A DNA stretch of 64,000 nt from PRDV01 sp963710865 (lineage in GTDB: Bacteria; Babelota; Babeliae; Babelales; Babelaceae), in NCBI GenBank assembly GCA_963710865.1, contig CAVQBR010000002.1, positions 1,240,001 to 1,304,000 on the forward strand. The letters are read 5' to 3'. A model generated the notes under the pieces. The model had not been told where the DNA came from and did not search any database. It worked only from the letters and a program-made list of their open reading frames with translations. How positions within the stretch are numbered: position 1 is the first letter of the stretch; each line of letters begins with the position of its first letter. The position numbers were made by a program, and so were the translations under genes. Positions 44,805 through 54,367 of the stretch are shown here, in pieces.

Positions 44805-46491
44805 TCATCTATTAGGAGCAGCTAGAAGAGCTTGAACGATGTGTATAGAGCCATTTTGGACTGCAAATAACAGGGGAGTTGCTCCATCTGCTGTGCGAGC
44901 TTTATTAACATCTATTTGAGGGGCAGCTAACAGTGCTCGAACTATGTTTATATGGTTATCCTGTACTGCGCGTAGTAAGGGAGTTGCTCCCTCCATAGCG
45001 GTATTCACATCTATTTTAGGAGCGGCTAAAAGTGCTAGAACTGTGTGTATAGAGTCATTTTGAACTGCAAATAACAAGGGAGTTGCCCCATCAGTTGTGC
45101 GGGCTTTATTAACATCTATTTGAGGAGCAGTTAAAAGTGCTTGGACTACCTTTATGTGTCCATTCTGGGCTGCGAGTAACAGGGGAGTTGCTCCATCAGT
45201 TGTGCGGGCTTTATTAACATCTATTTGAGGAGCAGTTAGAAGAGCTTGAACTACCTTTATATGGCCATTCTGGGATGCAAGTAATAAGGGAGTCGATCCA
45301 TCGTTAGTGAGAGCTTTATTACTATCTATATTAGGAGCAGCTAGAAGAGCTTGGACTGTCTTTATATAGCCATTCTGAGATGCAAGTGACAAGGGTGTAG
45401 CCCCATTTGTAGTAGCTTTATTAACTTCTATATCAGGGGTGTTTAATAGTTCTCGAACTATGGCAATATGACCTTTTTCGGAAGCGAATAACAGGGGGGT
45501 TGCTCCATCAGCTGTGCGGGCTTTATTAACATCTATTTGAGGAGCAGCTAGAAGAGCTTGAACTACCTTTATATGGCCATTATGGGATGCAAGTAATAAA
45601 GGAGTTGACCCATCAATAGCAGCTCTATTAGCTTCTATATCAGGAGTGTTTAATAGTTCTCGAACTATGGCACTATGACCTAGTTCGGCTGCAATTAACA
45701 AGGGTGTTCCTCCCTTAGTAGTGCTAGCTTTATTAATTTCTATTTGAGGAGCAGCTAGAAGAGCTTGAACTACGTTTAGATGGCCATTCTGGGATGCAAG
45801 TAATAAGGGAGTCGATTCATCGTTAGTGAGAGCTTTATTAACATCTATTTGAGGAGCAGCTAGAAGAGCTTGAACTACATTTAGATGGCCGTTCTGGGAT
45901 GCGAGGAGTAGTGGAGTTGCTCCATCAGTAGTGGTAGCTTTATTCACATCTATTTTGGGAGCAGCCAAAAGTGCTTGAACTACGGCAATATGACCTTTTT
46001 CGGATGCAAATATCAGGGGAGTTGATCCATCATCAGTGCTAGCTTTATTAACTTCTATTTTGGGAGCGGCCAATAGTGCTTGAACTATGGCAATATGACC
46101 CCCCTCGGATGCAAAATGCAAGGGAGTTGCTCCATTAGTAGTAAGGGTCCCATTAACTTCTATATTAGGAGCGTTTAATAGTGCTTGAACTAAGGCAGTA
46201 TGACCTTTTCCTGATGCACTATGCAAGGGAGTTGCTCCATCAGTAGTGCGAGCTTGATTAACATCTATACCAGAAGCGTTTAATAACGCCTGAGCTAGTT
46301 TTAAATGGCCTTTGTAGGCTGCAATATGCAAAGGACTTGTTTCGTCAGTCGCAGCTTTATTAACTTGTATTTGAGGAGCGGCAAGCAGTGCTTGAACTAC
46401 GTTTAGATGGCCATTCTGGACTGAAATAAGCAAGGGAGTTGCTCCATCAGTGGCAGCTTTATTAACTTCTACTTTAGGTGCTGCTAAAAGT
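44805..46491 (-). pseudogene. IS-split ankyrin gene, 3' part (about 560 aa)
   Basis: About 16 ankyrin repeats of the type LLAAPQIDVNKARTTDGATP are open from the IS21 junction at 46491 down to a stop at 44805. The first ATG (46433) lies inside a repeat and is not a genuine start. The frame continues without interruption upstream into the IS end. The end is abrupt (LLAAPNR), with no FGY domain and no KRPKRDDEQ tail, so the original gene had already lost its C-terminus or was a shorter type. Confidence 0.88.
46482..46491. repeat. IS21 target-site duplication, left copy
   Basis: TGCTAAAAGT at 46482-46491 recurs at 49055-49064, directly flanking the element. Part of it may be chance identity within ankyrin repeats, as IS21 elements usually duplicate 4-8 bp. 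Confidence 0.75.
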
Positions 46492-46497
46492 ATAGGT

Positions 46498-46544
46498 GGT
46501 CAATTAACTTTAACGGTCGCGGTCAATTAAGTTTAGCGCTTTTA
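46498..46544. repeat. IS21 left terminal inverted repeat
   Basis: 47 bp with two GGTCAATTA boxes, ending in GCGCTTTTA; 41 of 47 positions match the right end. Confidence 0.85.
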
Positions 46545-46650
46545 TGAAGAATCAGAGTTCATCAATTGCTCCTGGTTATTTTAATATGTTTTCAGTCATA
46601 ATACTATTAATTTCACTAAGTCTTTTTCTTTTAGCCTTAATCAGCGTAGC

Positions 46651-47403
46651 TTATGGCTTCACCTTACTTATCTTTGCTGCGCTTCTGAAGCTCGGTTCAT
46701 TTATATTTATAATTGATGCATGATGTACAAGTCTGTCTATAGCAGCAACTGCCATTGTACTGTCGGGAAAGATCGTATCCCAAGTTCCAAAGGCTTGGTT
46801 CGATGTTATGAGAATGCTCTTCGACTCATATCGATCTCCAATTAGTTCAAACAAGACACTTGTTTCTGCTTCATTTTTCTTCACATAGCCAAAGTCATCA
46901 AGAATGATCAGATCAAACTTTTCTAGCTTTTCTAAAGCGTCCGAGAGCTTGTTTTCAAGGTACGCCAATTGCAGCTTTTGAACAAGAGCTGTAGTTCGAA
47001 TAAAGAAGACACGTTTGCCAAGCTCAATAAGCCTTCTGCCAATTGCTGCTGCTAGATGAGTCTTGCCAGTTCCGCTTGGTCCAAAGAGCATGAGATTGCG
47101 AGCTTGGGTAACCCATTGAGTGTCTTCTGCAAAAGAGCTTATCTGAGCGCCAGTTATTGAGGTAAGATTTGCAAAGCTGAAGGTATCAAGAGTCTTGTTT
47201 AGTGGCATCTTCGCCTCGACTAGATGTCTTTCTATTCGCTTTGAATCTCGTGTTGCGAGCTCCATGTCGCAGAGCGTGCCTAAGTATTGAGGGTAACCCC
47301 AACGTTCTTTCACAGCTTGTTTTGAGACATCTTGCCAACAGGAGTTCATAGTGTTTAAGCGCAGTTTTTTTAGTAATAGTGGAACAGTTTCTTTGGTAAT
47401 CAT
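46651..47403 (-). CDS. istB: IstB, IS21 transposition helper ATPase
   Basis: The 250-residue AAA+ ATPase has Walker A GPSGTGKTHLAAAIG and Walker B DLIILDDFGY, then VLFELIGDRYE and SILITSNQAF, all hallmarks of IstB/DnaC-like helpers. It stimulates IstA and directs target choice. Its start overlaps the istA stop (ATGA-type, 4 bp). It looks intact, so the element may still be active. Confidence 0.97.
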   Translation of the reverse strand: MITKETVPLLLKKLRLNTMNSCWQDVSKQAVKERWGYPQYLGTLCDMELATRDSKRIERHLVEAKMPLNKTLDTFSFANLTSITGAQISSFAEDTQWVTQARNLMLFGPSGTGKTHLAAAIGRRLIELGKRVFFIRTTALVQKLQLAYLENKLSDALEKLEKFDLIILDDFGYVKKNEAETSVLFELIGDRYESKSILITSNQAFGTWDTIFPDSTMAVAAIDRLVHHASIININEPSFRSAAKISKVKP

Positions 47404-48929
47404 TCTTGTCCTTTAAAGCCAGGAATTAGCTCATTGAATCGATTAATGTGAATTTCAGGAATAACGATATCAGGTACTTTTGTTGCTTGAGATTTGAACA
47501 TGCTTTGCAGGCTGCTCAGTTTAAGTTCTGTCCCATGTTTTATGCGATCAAGAATCTCAATCGAAAGCTCCTCTTGGCAATTTTGAATATAGGCTAGATG
47601 CAGTATCCCAACGATGAATCGCGCAGCTTCTCGCAGATTCATCGTACTTTTAATATGCTCCCAAATCTTCTTATAGCTCTCTGTAGGCAAAAGATAGTCG
47701 CGATATGCGTATCCAGGGAATGCTCCTGGTTTTTTTGCTAGCCACTCAATAACATGTCTATAATCTATATTGTGAGCCCGCTTCCCTTTTTGAGGAATAG
47801 GCATACGCGTCAGAGTAATAACATGTGTAGCGCCAAGGTAGCATTCAAGCTTATCATCATACAGCTTGATATGGAGCACCTTACCAATCAGCTTGTTAGG
47901 AACAGAATAAATCACTCTCCTAACAACAATCACACTTGACGATGCTACTACCGCAGTGACATCATCATACTCAATTGCTCGACCTTCAGGCAAAGGTCTC
48001 AAATGAGCTCGTTCAATAGCAATTTTGCTTGCATTCTTAAGATTGAGCTTTGCTGCCACACCTTTAACAAATGCCCGGTACTGCTCATATGAATCAAAGT
48101 TAATACTATCTCTTTTTATGAGCTCACTCTTTAACCGGTCTTTAAAGTGTCTATGAGATGACTCAATAGCTCCATTTTCATGACCTTTTCCTACATTATT
48201 ACGTGTTGGCCTTACGCTATAATGGGCATAAAGTGCATTCATTCTTAGTGTAAGATCCTCTTGTGCACCATCCACCCGATTTTTAAACACCAATGAAAGA
48301 TTGTCAGTCCTATGCTCTTCCGGAACTCCCCCAAGATCATGCCAGGCATCCTGAAGCCCTTTAGACATAACCACAAACCGTTCTCCTGTACCCCTAGAAA
48401 CATCTACAAAGCGATACCCAGAAAACTGCAATCTATAATGAAAGATCTTATGTTCAAAAGGTTCACCAGCTATAGTCACTTTCATTTTTCGATCTTTAAA
48501 CTTAATCAAGGTGAAATCAGATATTCCAGATTTGCCTGGCTGAGGTTTGGTTTGAGGAAACATTATCTCTTTGCCTTTTCCTTCGAGTAGTTTGTACTTT
48601 GCAATCCTTCGCCGGAATGTACGCATCTGTACCTCATTAAATTCGCCCGGATATTCCTCCTGCAGCATCTCAAAAATATGTGAGGCTATGGTGATTCCTC
48701 TTTCAAGAAGAGGTATCACAAAAGATTGCATAACCGTTTCAAATCTATCTTCTCGCGTCGGCTTTCCTTCACGTTGCTTTCTCTTTTTGTTTCTCCTTGC
48801 ATGTGCAATATTACGACCACTGCTTTCCGCGATCCCAGCTTTCAGTGCTGCCATTCTTTTAGGCATACCGTTTTCAATATTTTCCATATAGTCATTTACC
48901 TGTTTGTCAGTTATTCTTTTTCCTGGCAT
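47400..48929 (-). CDS. istA: IstA, IS21-family transposase
   Basis: The 509-residue transposase has an N-terminal helix-turn-helix (RITDKQVNDYMENIENG and following) and a DDE integrase core. It carries D in GISDFTLIKF, then GEPFEHKIFHYRLQFSGYRF, the second D in HRTDNLSLVF, and E in GHENGAIESSHRHFK. A beta-barrel and C-terminal region follow. This sub-branch has SDFT in place of the QVDWG motif of classic IS21. Full length and intact. Confidence 0.96.
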   Translation of the reverse strand: MPGKRITDKQVNDYMENIENGMPKRMAALKAGIAESSGRNIAHARRNKKRKQREGKPTREDRFETVMQSFVIPLLERGITIASHIFEMLQEEYPGEFNEVQMRTFRRRIAKYKLLEGKGKEIMFPQTKPQPGKSGISDFTLIKFKDRKMKVTIAGEPFEHKIFHYRLQFSGYRFVDVSRGTGERFVVMSKGLQDAWHDLGGVPEEHRTDNLSLVFKNRVDGAQEDLTLRMNALYAHYSVRPTRNNVGKGHENGAIESSHRHFKDRLKSELIKRDSINFDSYEQYRAFVKGVAAKLNLKNASKIAIERAHLRPLPEGRAIEYDDVTAVVASSSVIVVRRVIYSVPNKLIGKVLHIKLYDDKLECYLGATHVITLTRMPIPQKGKRAHNIDYRHVIEWLAKKPGAFPGYAYRDYLLPTESYKKIWEHIKSTMNLREAARFIVGILHLAYIQNCQEELSIEILDRIKHGTELKLSSLQSMFKSQATKVPDIVIPEIHINRFNELIPGFKGQE

Positions 48930-49000
48930 GAGTTTCCCTTGGATTTTGTAGTTGAGTTACAAACTTCGTTGGCTTGCTCATGCCATCATACTTTTTAATT

Positions 49001-49047
49001 TAAAAGCGCTAAAGATAATTGACCATCACCGTTAAAGATAATTGACC
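49001..49047. repeat. IS21 right terminal inverted repeat
   Basis: Inverse partner of 46498-46544, with two boxes TAATTGACC on the plus strand. Confidence 0.85.
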
Positions 49048-49054
49048 GTTTATA

Positions 49055-49064
49055 TGCTAAAAGT
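49055..49064. repeat. IS21 target-site duplication, right copy
   Basis: TGCTAAAAGT, identical to 46482-46491. Confidence 0.75.
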
Positions 49065-50422
49065 GCTTGAACTACGGCAATATGACCTTTTTCGGATGCA
49101 AGTAGTAGGGCAGTCGCCCCATTACAAGTGGTAGTTTTATTAACTTCTATATTTGGTGCTGCTAAAAGTGCTTGAACGACTTTTATATGGCCGTTCTGAG
49201 ATGCAAATAATAAGGGGCTTACTTCATCAGTGGCAGCTCTATTAACTTCTATAGTTGGTGACGCCAAAAGTGCTTGAACTACGTTTATATGGCCATTCTG
49301 AGATGCAAATAACAAGGGGGTTGATCCATCAGTGGCAGCTTTATTAACTTCTATTTTAGGTGAGGCTAAAAGTGCTTGAACTATGTGTATAGAGCCATTT
49401 TGGACTGCAAATAGCAAGGGAGTTGCTCCATCAGTTGTGCGGGCTTTATTAACATCTATTTTAGGAGCAGTTAAAAGTGCTTGAACTACGTTTAGATGAT
49501 CATTCTGAGCTGCAATAGACAGGGGAGTTGCCCCATTAGTAGTAGCTTTATTAACTTCTATTTTGGGCGCCGCTAAAAGTGCTTGCACTACGTTTATATG
49601 GCCATTTCGAGATGCAAGTAACAAGGGGGTTGCTCCATCGGCAGTGGGAGCATTATTAACTTCTATATTTGGAGCGGATAAAAGTATTTTAACTACTTCT
49701 ATATGGCCATTCTGAGATGCAAATAACAAGGGGGTTGCTCCATCAGTGGCAGCTTTATTAACTTCTATTTTAGGTGAGGCTAAAAGTGCTTGAACTATTT
49801 TTATATGGCCATTCTGAGATGCAAGTAACAAGGGGGTTGCTCCATCAATGGCAGCTTTATTAACTTCTATTTTAGGTGAGGCTAAAAGTGCTTGAACTAC
49901 GTTTAGATGATCATTCTGAGCTGCAATAGACAGGGGAGTTGCCCCATTAATAGTAGCTTTATTAACTTCTATTTTGGGAGCCGCTAAAAGTGCTTGCACT
50001 ACGTTTATATGGCCATCTCGAGATGCAAGTAACAAGGGGGTTGCTCCATCGGTAGTGCGAGCTTTATTAACTTCTATTTTAGGTGAGGCTAAAAGTGCTT
50101 GAACTATTTTTATATGGCCATTCTGAGATGCAAGTAACAAGGGGGTTGCTCCATCAATGGCAGCTTTATTAACTTCAATATTTGGTACAGCTAAAAGTGT
50201 TTGAACTACCTTTAGATGACCATTCTGAGATGCGAGTAGCAAGGGAGTTTGCCCGTCTGGCCCCGGGGCGTTTACACTCGCTCCAGCGCTTAGAAGTATT
50301 TTACAGCTGGCTACATCACCTGTCTCGGCCGCTTGGTGTATGGGCAAAAAAGAATTTGAAATTATATCGATTGAGCTGAGCGATGAAAGGAGTATTGCGC
50401 ATATTAAAATTTTTTTACACAT

Positions 50423-50806
50423 TCAGGATTATCCTCGTAATTTGATTGTGACGCTATTAACTGTAAACTTTATTATTCTTCTGTCAATATTTAATTCGTC
50501 TATGGCAGATGCTGTTGAAAGTGGACTATGTAGCAGTGCTTGCAGCGTTTACTTTGTGAAAACTCTTTATGAATGATAGTGAGCGGGTCGCATAACTTTT
50601 TCCTCAGATCTGTTTGTGCCTTTGAAATGTAAGTAACCATTGTCACAGACAAGACTAAGCGCTTGTATTGCAACAGGAGATGCCTAGGGCGAGCCCTCAA
50701 GAACAGCTATTGGCAAATTCAATTCAGTTATAAATTATTTCCTTCTAAAAAATTTTAAATTTGGTATGCTATACCTATTAAGTTATATTACCTAAGGAGT
50801 GTGCTT
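50423..50806. other. Divergent intergenic region between ankyrin gene and uvrA
   Basis: Carries the minus-strand ankyrin promoter at the left and, at the right, the conserved leader of uvrA (a TATGCTATACC segment and AAGGAG). A diverged duplicate lies at 44114-44493. No gene is seen between. Confidence 0.6.
50460..50487 (-). promoter_or_regulatory. Ankyrin-cluster promoter (TACAGT variant)
   Basis: Minus strand TTGACA, 16-bp spacer, TACAGT, before the IS-split ankyrin gene. Confidence 0.65.
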
Positions 50807-53368
50807 GTGGTTAAGAAAAATAATTGGATTAGGGTTGTTGGTGCTCGGGAGCACAATCTTAAGAATATTTCTATAGATATACCGAAAGATGCATTAACAG
50901 TTATTACCGGTCCGTCTGGATCAGGTAAAAGCTCATTAGCGCTTGATATATTGTATACAGAGGGGAAACGACGGTATATTGAGTCTCTTTCATCTTATGC
51001 ACGACAATTTTTGGGATTGCCTAAAAAGCCGGATGTTGATCGTATAGATGGACTGTGCCCAGCTATTGCTATTGATCAAAAGACAGTAGGTCATAATCCA
51101 AGATCTACGGTAGGGACTATTACCGAGATTTATGATTATCTGAGGGTGCTCTACGCGCGTTTAGGAACATTAGAATGTCCTGATTGTCATATACCTGTTA
51201 CTGCTGAACAGCCCGATAAGATTGCTACTTTGTTACAAACTCAGTTTCTGGGAAATACGATTACTATCGCAGCGCCTATTGCTTTACACAAGAAGGGTGA
51301 GTTTGTTCATGAGCTTGAGAAGTTGTTTAAAGAGGGATATTACCGCTTTATCATAGATGGCAAACGATACACGTTCAAAAAAAGTGAAGATATTCTTCTT
51401 CTTAAGTTAAAGAAAACAGAACGCCATTCAATCGATGTCTTATTAGATGCGTGTGAAGTAGCTCCTGATGAATCGGCCCGGTTGCAGGATGCAGTTGAGC
51501 GTGCATTTGTTATAGCCAATGGTGTGTGTAAGGTTATAGCGGGTGACGCTGAGCATTTGTATGCAGCGGCTCGTATGTGCCTGAAATGTGCCTATTCATT
51601 TCCTGAAATCGAACCTCGGCTCTTTTCATTTAATAATCCTTTGGGAGCATGCAAGCGATGCCACGGATTAGGAGTATTATATGAAAATTATCAAGTTCGG
51701 CCAGATGATACCTATGAGACGGTTCAAGAAATTGTTTGTACTGCATGTGAAGGCAAGCGACTCAATAAGGCAGCTTTGGCGGTGACCATACATCGTAAAA
51801 CGATCTATGATGTATGTCAGTTATCGATTAAGCAGGTATTAGAGTTCTTCAGGAATTTGAAATTAGATGAAGAACAGACTGTTATGGTCGACCGACTAGT
51901 ACAAGAAATAACCTCTCGTTTAACCTTTCTCTGTGATGTTGGTCTTGAATATCTTTCTTTAAATCGTACGGCCCGGACTCTTTCGGGAGGAGAAGGCCAA
52001 CGTATCCGTTTAGCGACTCAGATCGGTTCAGCTCTCAGTGGGGTACTCTATATTTTAGATGAGCCAAGTATTGGGTTGCATCAACGAGATAATGATCGTC
52101 TTATAAAGACATTACATAAATTGCGAGATTTAGGTAATACGGTTGTTGTGGTAGAGCATGATACCGATACGATGATGAGCTCGGACTATATTATAGATAT
52201 GGGGCCAGCTGCCGGTATACATGGGGGCTCGATTGTTGCCCAAGGTAAGCCTGATGAAATTGCTGCAAATGAGCTCTCCTTAACGGGTGCCTATTTGAGT
52301 GGGCGGCGTAGTATTAAACAGCCATTGAAAGTTCGCAAGCCGCAAGGGTTTATAACGTTGCGAAATATCAATTCACATAATCTTAAGAATTTAACGGTGA
52401 AGTTTCCTTTGAAAGTTCTCTGTGGAATATCGGGAGTTTCCGGATCGGGTAAAAGTACCCTTATTATGGAAGAACTTGTTCCTGCAATCAGCTCATGCTT
52501 AAAAAAAGTACCCGGTATAGTCCCGGGTTGGATGAAAGAGATGTTTGCTGGGCGAGAGAAAATTGAAGGTATAGAAGCGATAGAAAATCTCGTCGTTATT
52601 GATCAGTCACCTATTGGGCGGAGCTCACGATCTACTCCTGCAACGTATTTAGGACTCTTTGATGAGATACGAGCTATTTTTGCTTCATTGCCTGAAAGTA
52701 TGATTCGCGGATATAAGGTAGGGCGGTTTAGCTTTAATGTGGCTGAAGGTCGGTGCTCACAATGTGCTGGAGAGGGTACGGTTACGGTATCTATGCATTT
52801 CCTCGCCGATGTGACGATGATCTGTGCAGTCTGTAAGGGAACGCGATATAATGCCCAAACGCGTGAAGTCACTTTCAAAGGGAAGAATATTGCCGATGTC
52901 CTTGCAATGACTGCGGGGGAGGCTGTTGAGTTCTTTGCAGCTCATAAGCTGCTCCATAAAAAATTAAAACTGCTCTGCGAAGTAGGGCTTGATTATGTGA
53001 AGTTAGGCCAGTCTTCAACAACACTCTCTGGAGGAGAAGCACAACGTATTAAATTAGCAAGTGAACTTGCAAAGCGGGGAGTGAATACCCTCTATATACT
53101 TGATGAGCCGACGACCGGTCTTCATGCGAGTGATATTGAGAAGCTTCTGAAGGTACTTCAAAATTTAATTGATAAAGGGAATTCTCTCATTGTTATTGAG
53201 CATAATCTTGATGTCCTGAAAACAGCAGATTATATAATCGACCTTGGTCCCGAAGGGGGCGAAGCAGGCGGAACTATTGTTGTCCAGGGGACACCTCAAG
53301 AAGTAGCCCAGCATGCAGGAAGTTATACCGGCACGTATTTGAAGAAGGTACTTGAGCACTTCTCATAA
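50807..53368 (+). CDS. uvrA: UvrA, excinuclease ABC damage-recognition subunit (short form)
   Basis: I start at GTG 50807, seven bases after AAGGAG; a GTG at 50801 is too close. The 853-residue protein has two ABC ATPase halves: Walker A GPSGSGKSS and GVSGSGKST; signatures LSGGEGQRIRLA and LSGGEAQRIKLA; Walker B ILDEPSIGLH and ILDEPTTGLH. Zinc-binding Cys pairs are CPDC/CLKC, CKRC/CTAC and CSQC/CAVC. UvrA loads UvrB at DNA damage. Between CKRCHGLG and CTACEGKRL only about 25 residues remain where E. coli UvrA has roughly 115-120, which explains most of the shortfall from the usual 940 residues. Confidence 0.97.
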   Translation: MVKKNNWIRVVGAREHNLKNISIDIPKDALTVITGPSGSGKSSLALDILYTEGKRRYIESLSSYARQFLGLPKKPDVDRIDGLCPAIAIDQKTVGHNPRSTVGTITEIYDYLRVLYARLGTLECPDCHIPVTAEQPDKIATLLQTQFLGNTITIAAPIALHKKGEFVHELEKLFKEGYYRFIIDGKRYTFKKSEDILLLKLKKTERHSIDVLLDACEVAPDESARLQDAVERAFVIANGVCKVIAGDAEHLYAAARMCLKCAYSFPEIEPRLFSFNNPLGACKRCHGLGVLYENYQVRPDDTYETVQEIVCTACEGKRLNKAALAVTIHRKTIYDVCQLSIKQVLEFFRNLKLDEEQTVMVDRLVQEITSRLTFLCDVGLEYLSLNRTARTLSGGEGQRIRLATQIGSALSGVLYILDEPSIGLHQRDNDRLIKTLHKLRDLGNTVVVVEHDTDTMMSSDYIIDMGPAAGIHGGSIVAQGKPDEIAANELSLTGAYLSGRRSIKQPLKVRKPQGFITLRNINSHNLKNLTVKFPLKVLCGISGVSGSGKSTLIMEELVPAISSCLKKVPGIVPGWMKEMFAGREKIEGIEAIENLVVIDQSPIGRSSRSTPATYLGLFDEIRAIFASLPESMIRGYKVGRFSFNVAEGRCSQCAGEGTVTVSMHFLADVTMICAVCKGTRYNAQTREVTFKGKNIADVLAMTAGEAVEFFAAHKLLHKKLKLLCEVGLDYVKLGQSSTTLSGGEAQRIKLASELAKRGVNTLYILDEPTTGLHASDIEKLLKVLQNLIDKGNSLIVIEHNLDVLKTADYIIDLGPEGGEAGGTIVVQGTPQEVAQHAGSYTGTYLKKVLEHFS

Positions 53369-53377
53369 GCCACCTTG

Positions 53378-53397
53378 AAGAGGAAGGATAGCCTCTT
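53378..53397 (+). terminator. Hairpin after uvrA
   Basis: AAGAGG (53378-53383) pairs with CCTCTT (53392-53397), followed by TTG. Weak stem, short T-run. Confidence 0.4.
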
Positions 53398-53476
53398 TTG
53401 CGGGAACCATTTGTCATTAGAGTCTGTTTAAATTATGCTTATAGTATAAACTAGTAGTAAAAGTTTGAGGTGGACC

Positions 53477-54352
53477 ATGAACAGAATGCATATACTTCTT
53501 ATGTTTGTTATGATGAGTTTGAGCGTGCAGATTTGTGCGAGTGAGAGTTCTCAGCTTAGTGAATTGACTGATCGGTTGCTGAGTGCATCAGAGAGTGATA
53601 AGACAAGAAATGAAAAATTAGAGAAGCGTCTTCTTCGTGAACTGGAGAATGGTTTTTTGAGAGGAATATCTCGAAATGTTGCCAACTCAACCGATTCAGT
53701 GTTAGCTCTTCCCTTCAAGTTTATTGCTCGTCTCTATAATCTCTCAACGCTGTATCTCTTTAGGTTTACCTTTGGATCCAATGGTCTTACCTGGAATACT
53801 GTTGCTCACATAAATAACCGGATTTATTCTCTGTGCCAACCATTAACGCAGGCAAATTTCCTTACTATGGATAAGAAACGTAGGTCACATCTCATTAGCC
53901 AAGAGGAGGATGGTACTGAAGAATCAGTTGATCCCGCTTGGCAAAAAGTTCAAGACGATCTTTTGGCGGAGCTCAGACATACGATTGCCACGCTGCAAAC
54001 AGCAGTGAACTGTTATGATGCTGAGAATCCTCAGGCAGGATTTTTGGCGTCATGTGTCCTTGCTCTTTCGCCTCACGATACGACTGAAGTAAGTTTTTAT
54101 CTCAAGAGAGCGGTTTGGTATATTAAGAGCCTCATGGAACTTATTGCATCATTTCATTCTTTTGAAGAAGCTCAGCAGCAGCATGAGCAAACCAAGCGTA
54201 GGCTCAGCTTTGTCTGTACTACTCTTGAGTGTATAGCGCAGTGTATAGATCCTGAAGGAGCTATCAATCGCACAGGGCGTATAACATTTTCTAAAATAGG
54301 TGGCTCAAACTCGAATCAGAATTCTAGTTTGCTAGACTTAAATACATTTTAA
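53477..54352 (+). CDS. Exported protein of unknown function (291 aa), operon gene 1
   Basis: ATG 53477 follows GAGG by six bases and opens a signal peptide (MNRMHILLMFVMMSLSVQICA); the TTG at 53465 would add four residues only. The mature part is mostly helical and charged, with NVANSTDSVLALPFKFIARL as one amphipathic segment and a second helical region (AELRHTIATLQTAVNCYDAE). No known domain is recognised. It starts a four-gene run on the plus strand; 15 bp separate it from the next gene. It may share a helical layout with the next product, but this is not certain. Confidence 0.75.
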   Translation: MNRMHILLMFVMMSLSVQICASESSQLSELTDRLLSASESDKTRNEKLEKRLLRELENGFLRGISRNVANSTDSVLALPFKFIARLYNLSTLYLFRFTFGSNGLTWNTVAHINNRIYSLCQPLTQANFLTMDKKRRSHLISQEEDGTEESVDPAWQKVQDDLLAELRHTIATLQTAVNCYDAENPQAGFLASCVLALSPHDTTEVSFYLKRAVWYIKSLMELIASFHSFEEAQQQHEQTKRRLSFVCTTLECIAQCIDPEGAINRTGRITFSKIGGSNSNQNSSLLDLNTF

Positions 54353-54367
54353 TATGGAGAATTTATT

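Larger units (their letters stand above)
46492..49054. mobile_element. IS21-family insertion sequence
   Basis: An element of about 2,563 bp with istA and istB overlapping by 4 bp on the minus strand. Its ends carry 47-bp terminal inverted repeats (46498-46544 and 49001-49047) with 41 matches. Each contains two internal copies of GGTCAATTA, as is typical of multiple transposase sites in IS21 ends. It is flanked by TGCTAAAAGT direct repeats and sits inside an ankyrin gene. Exact outer ends are uncertain by about 6 bp. Confidence 0.93.
48995..50422 (-). pseudogene. IS-split ankyrin gene, 5' part (475 aa)
   Basis: Signal peptide MCKKILICAILLSSLSSIDI, then about 13 ankyrin repeats (LLASPKIEVNKAATDGATP and similar) to the IS junction at 49055. 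The last 20 or so residues (YKRSIIFNGDGQLSLALLN) are translated from the IS end. Removing the element and one TGCTAAAAGT restores VQALLAAPKVEVNKAATDG in frame with the 3' part, giving about 1,015 residues. The upstream promoter is of the cluster type. The truncated product could still be exported. Confidence 0.88.

Noticed and set aside
46651..48929. istA/istB as chromosomal DnaA/DnaC-like replication genes
   Set aside because: The pair is bounded by inverted repeats and target duplications and interrupts an ankyrin gene.
36308..50422. CRISPR array suggested by regularly repeated DNA
   Set aside because: The period of about 99 bp corresponds to the 33-residue ankyrin repeat in frame; there are no short palindromic repeats with unique spacers.
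50801..50806. GTG 50801 as uvrA start
   Set aside because: Only one base after AAGGAG; GTG 50807 has a seven-base gap.
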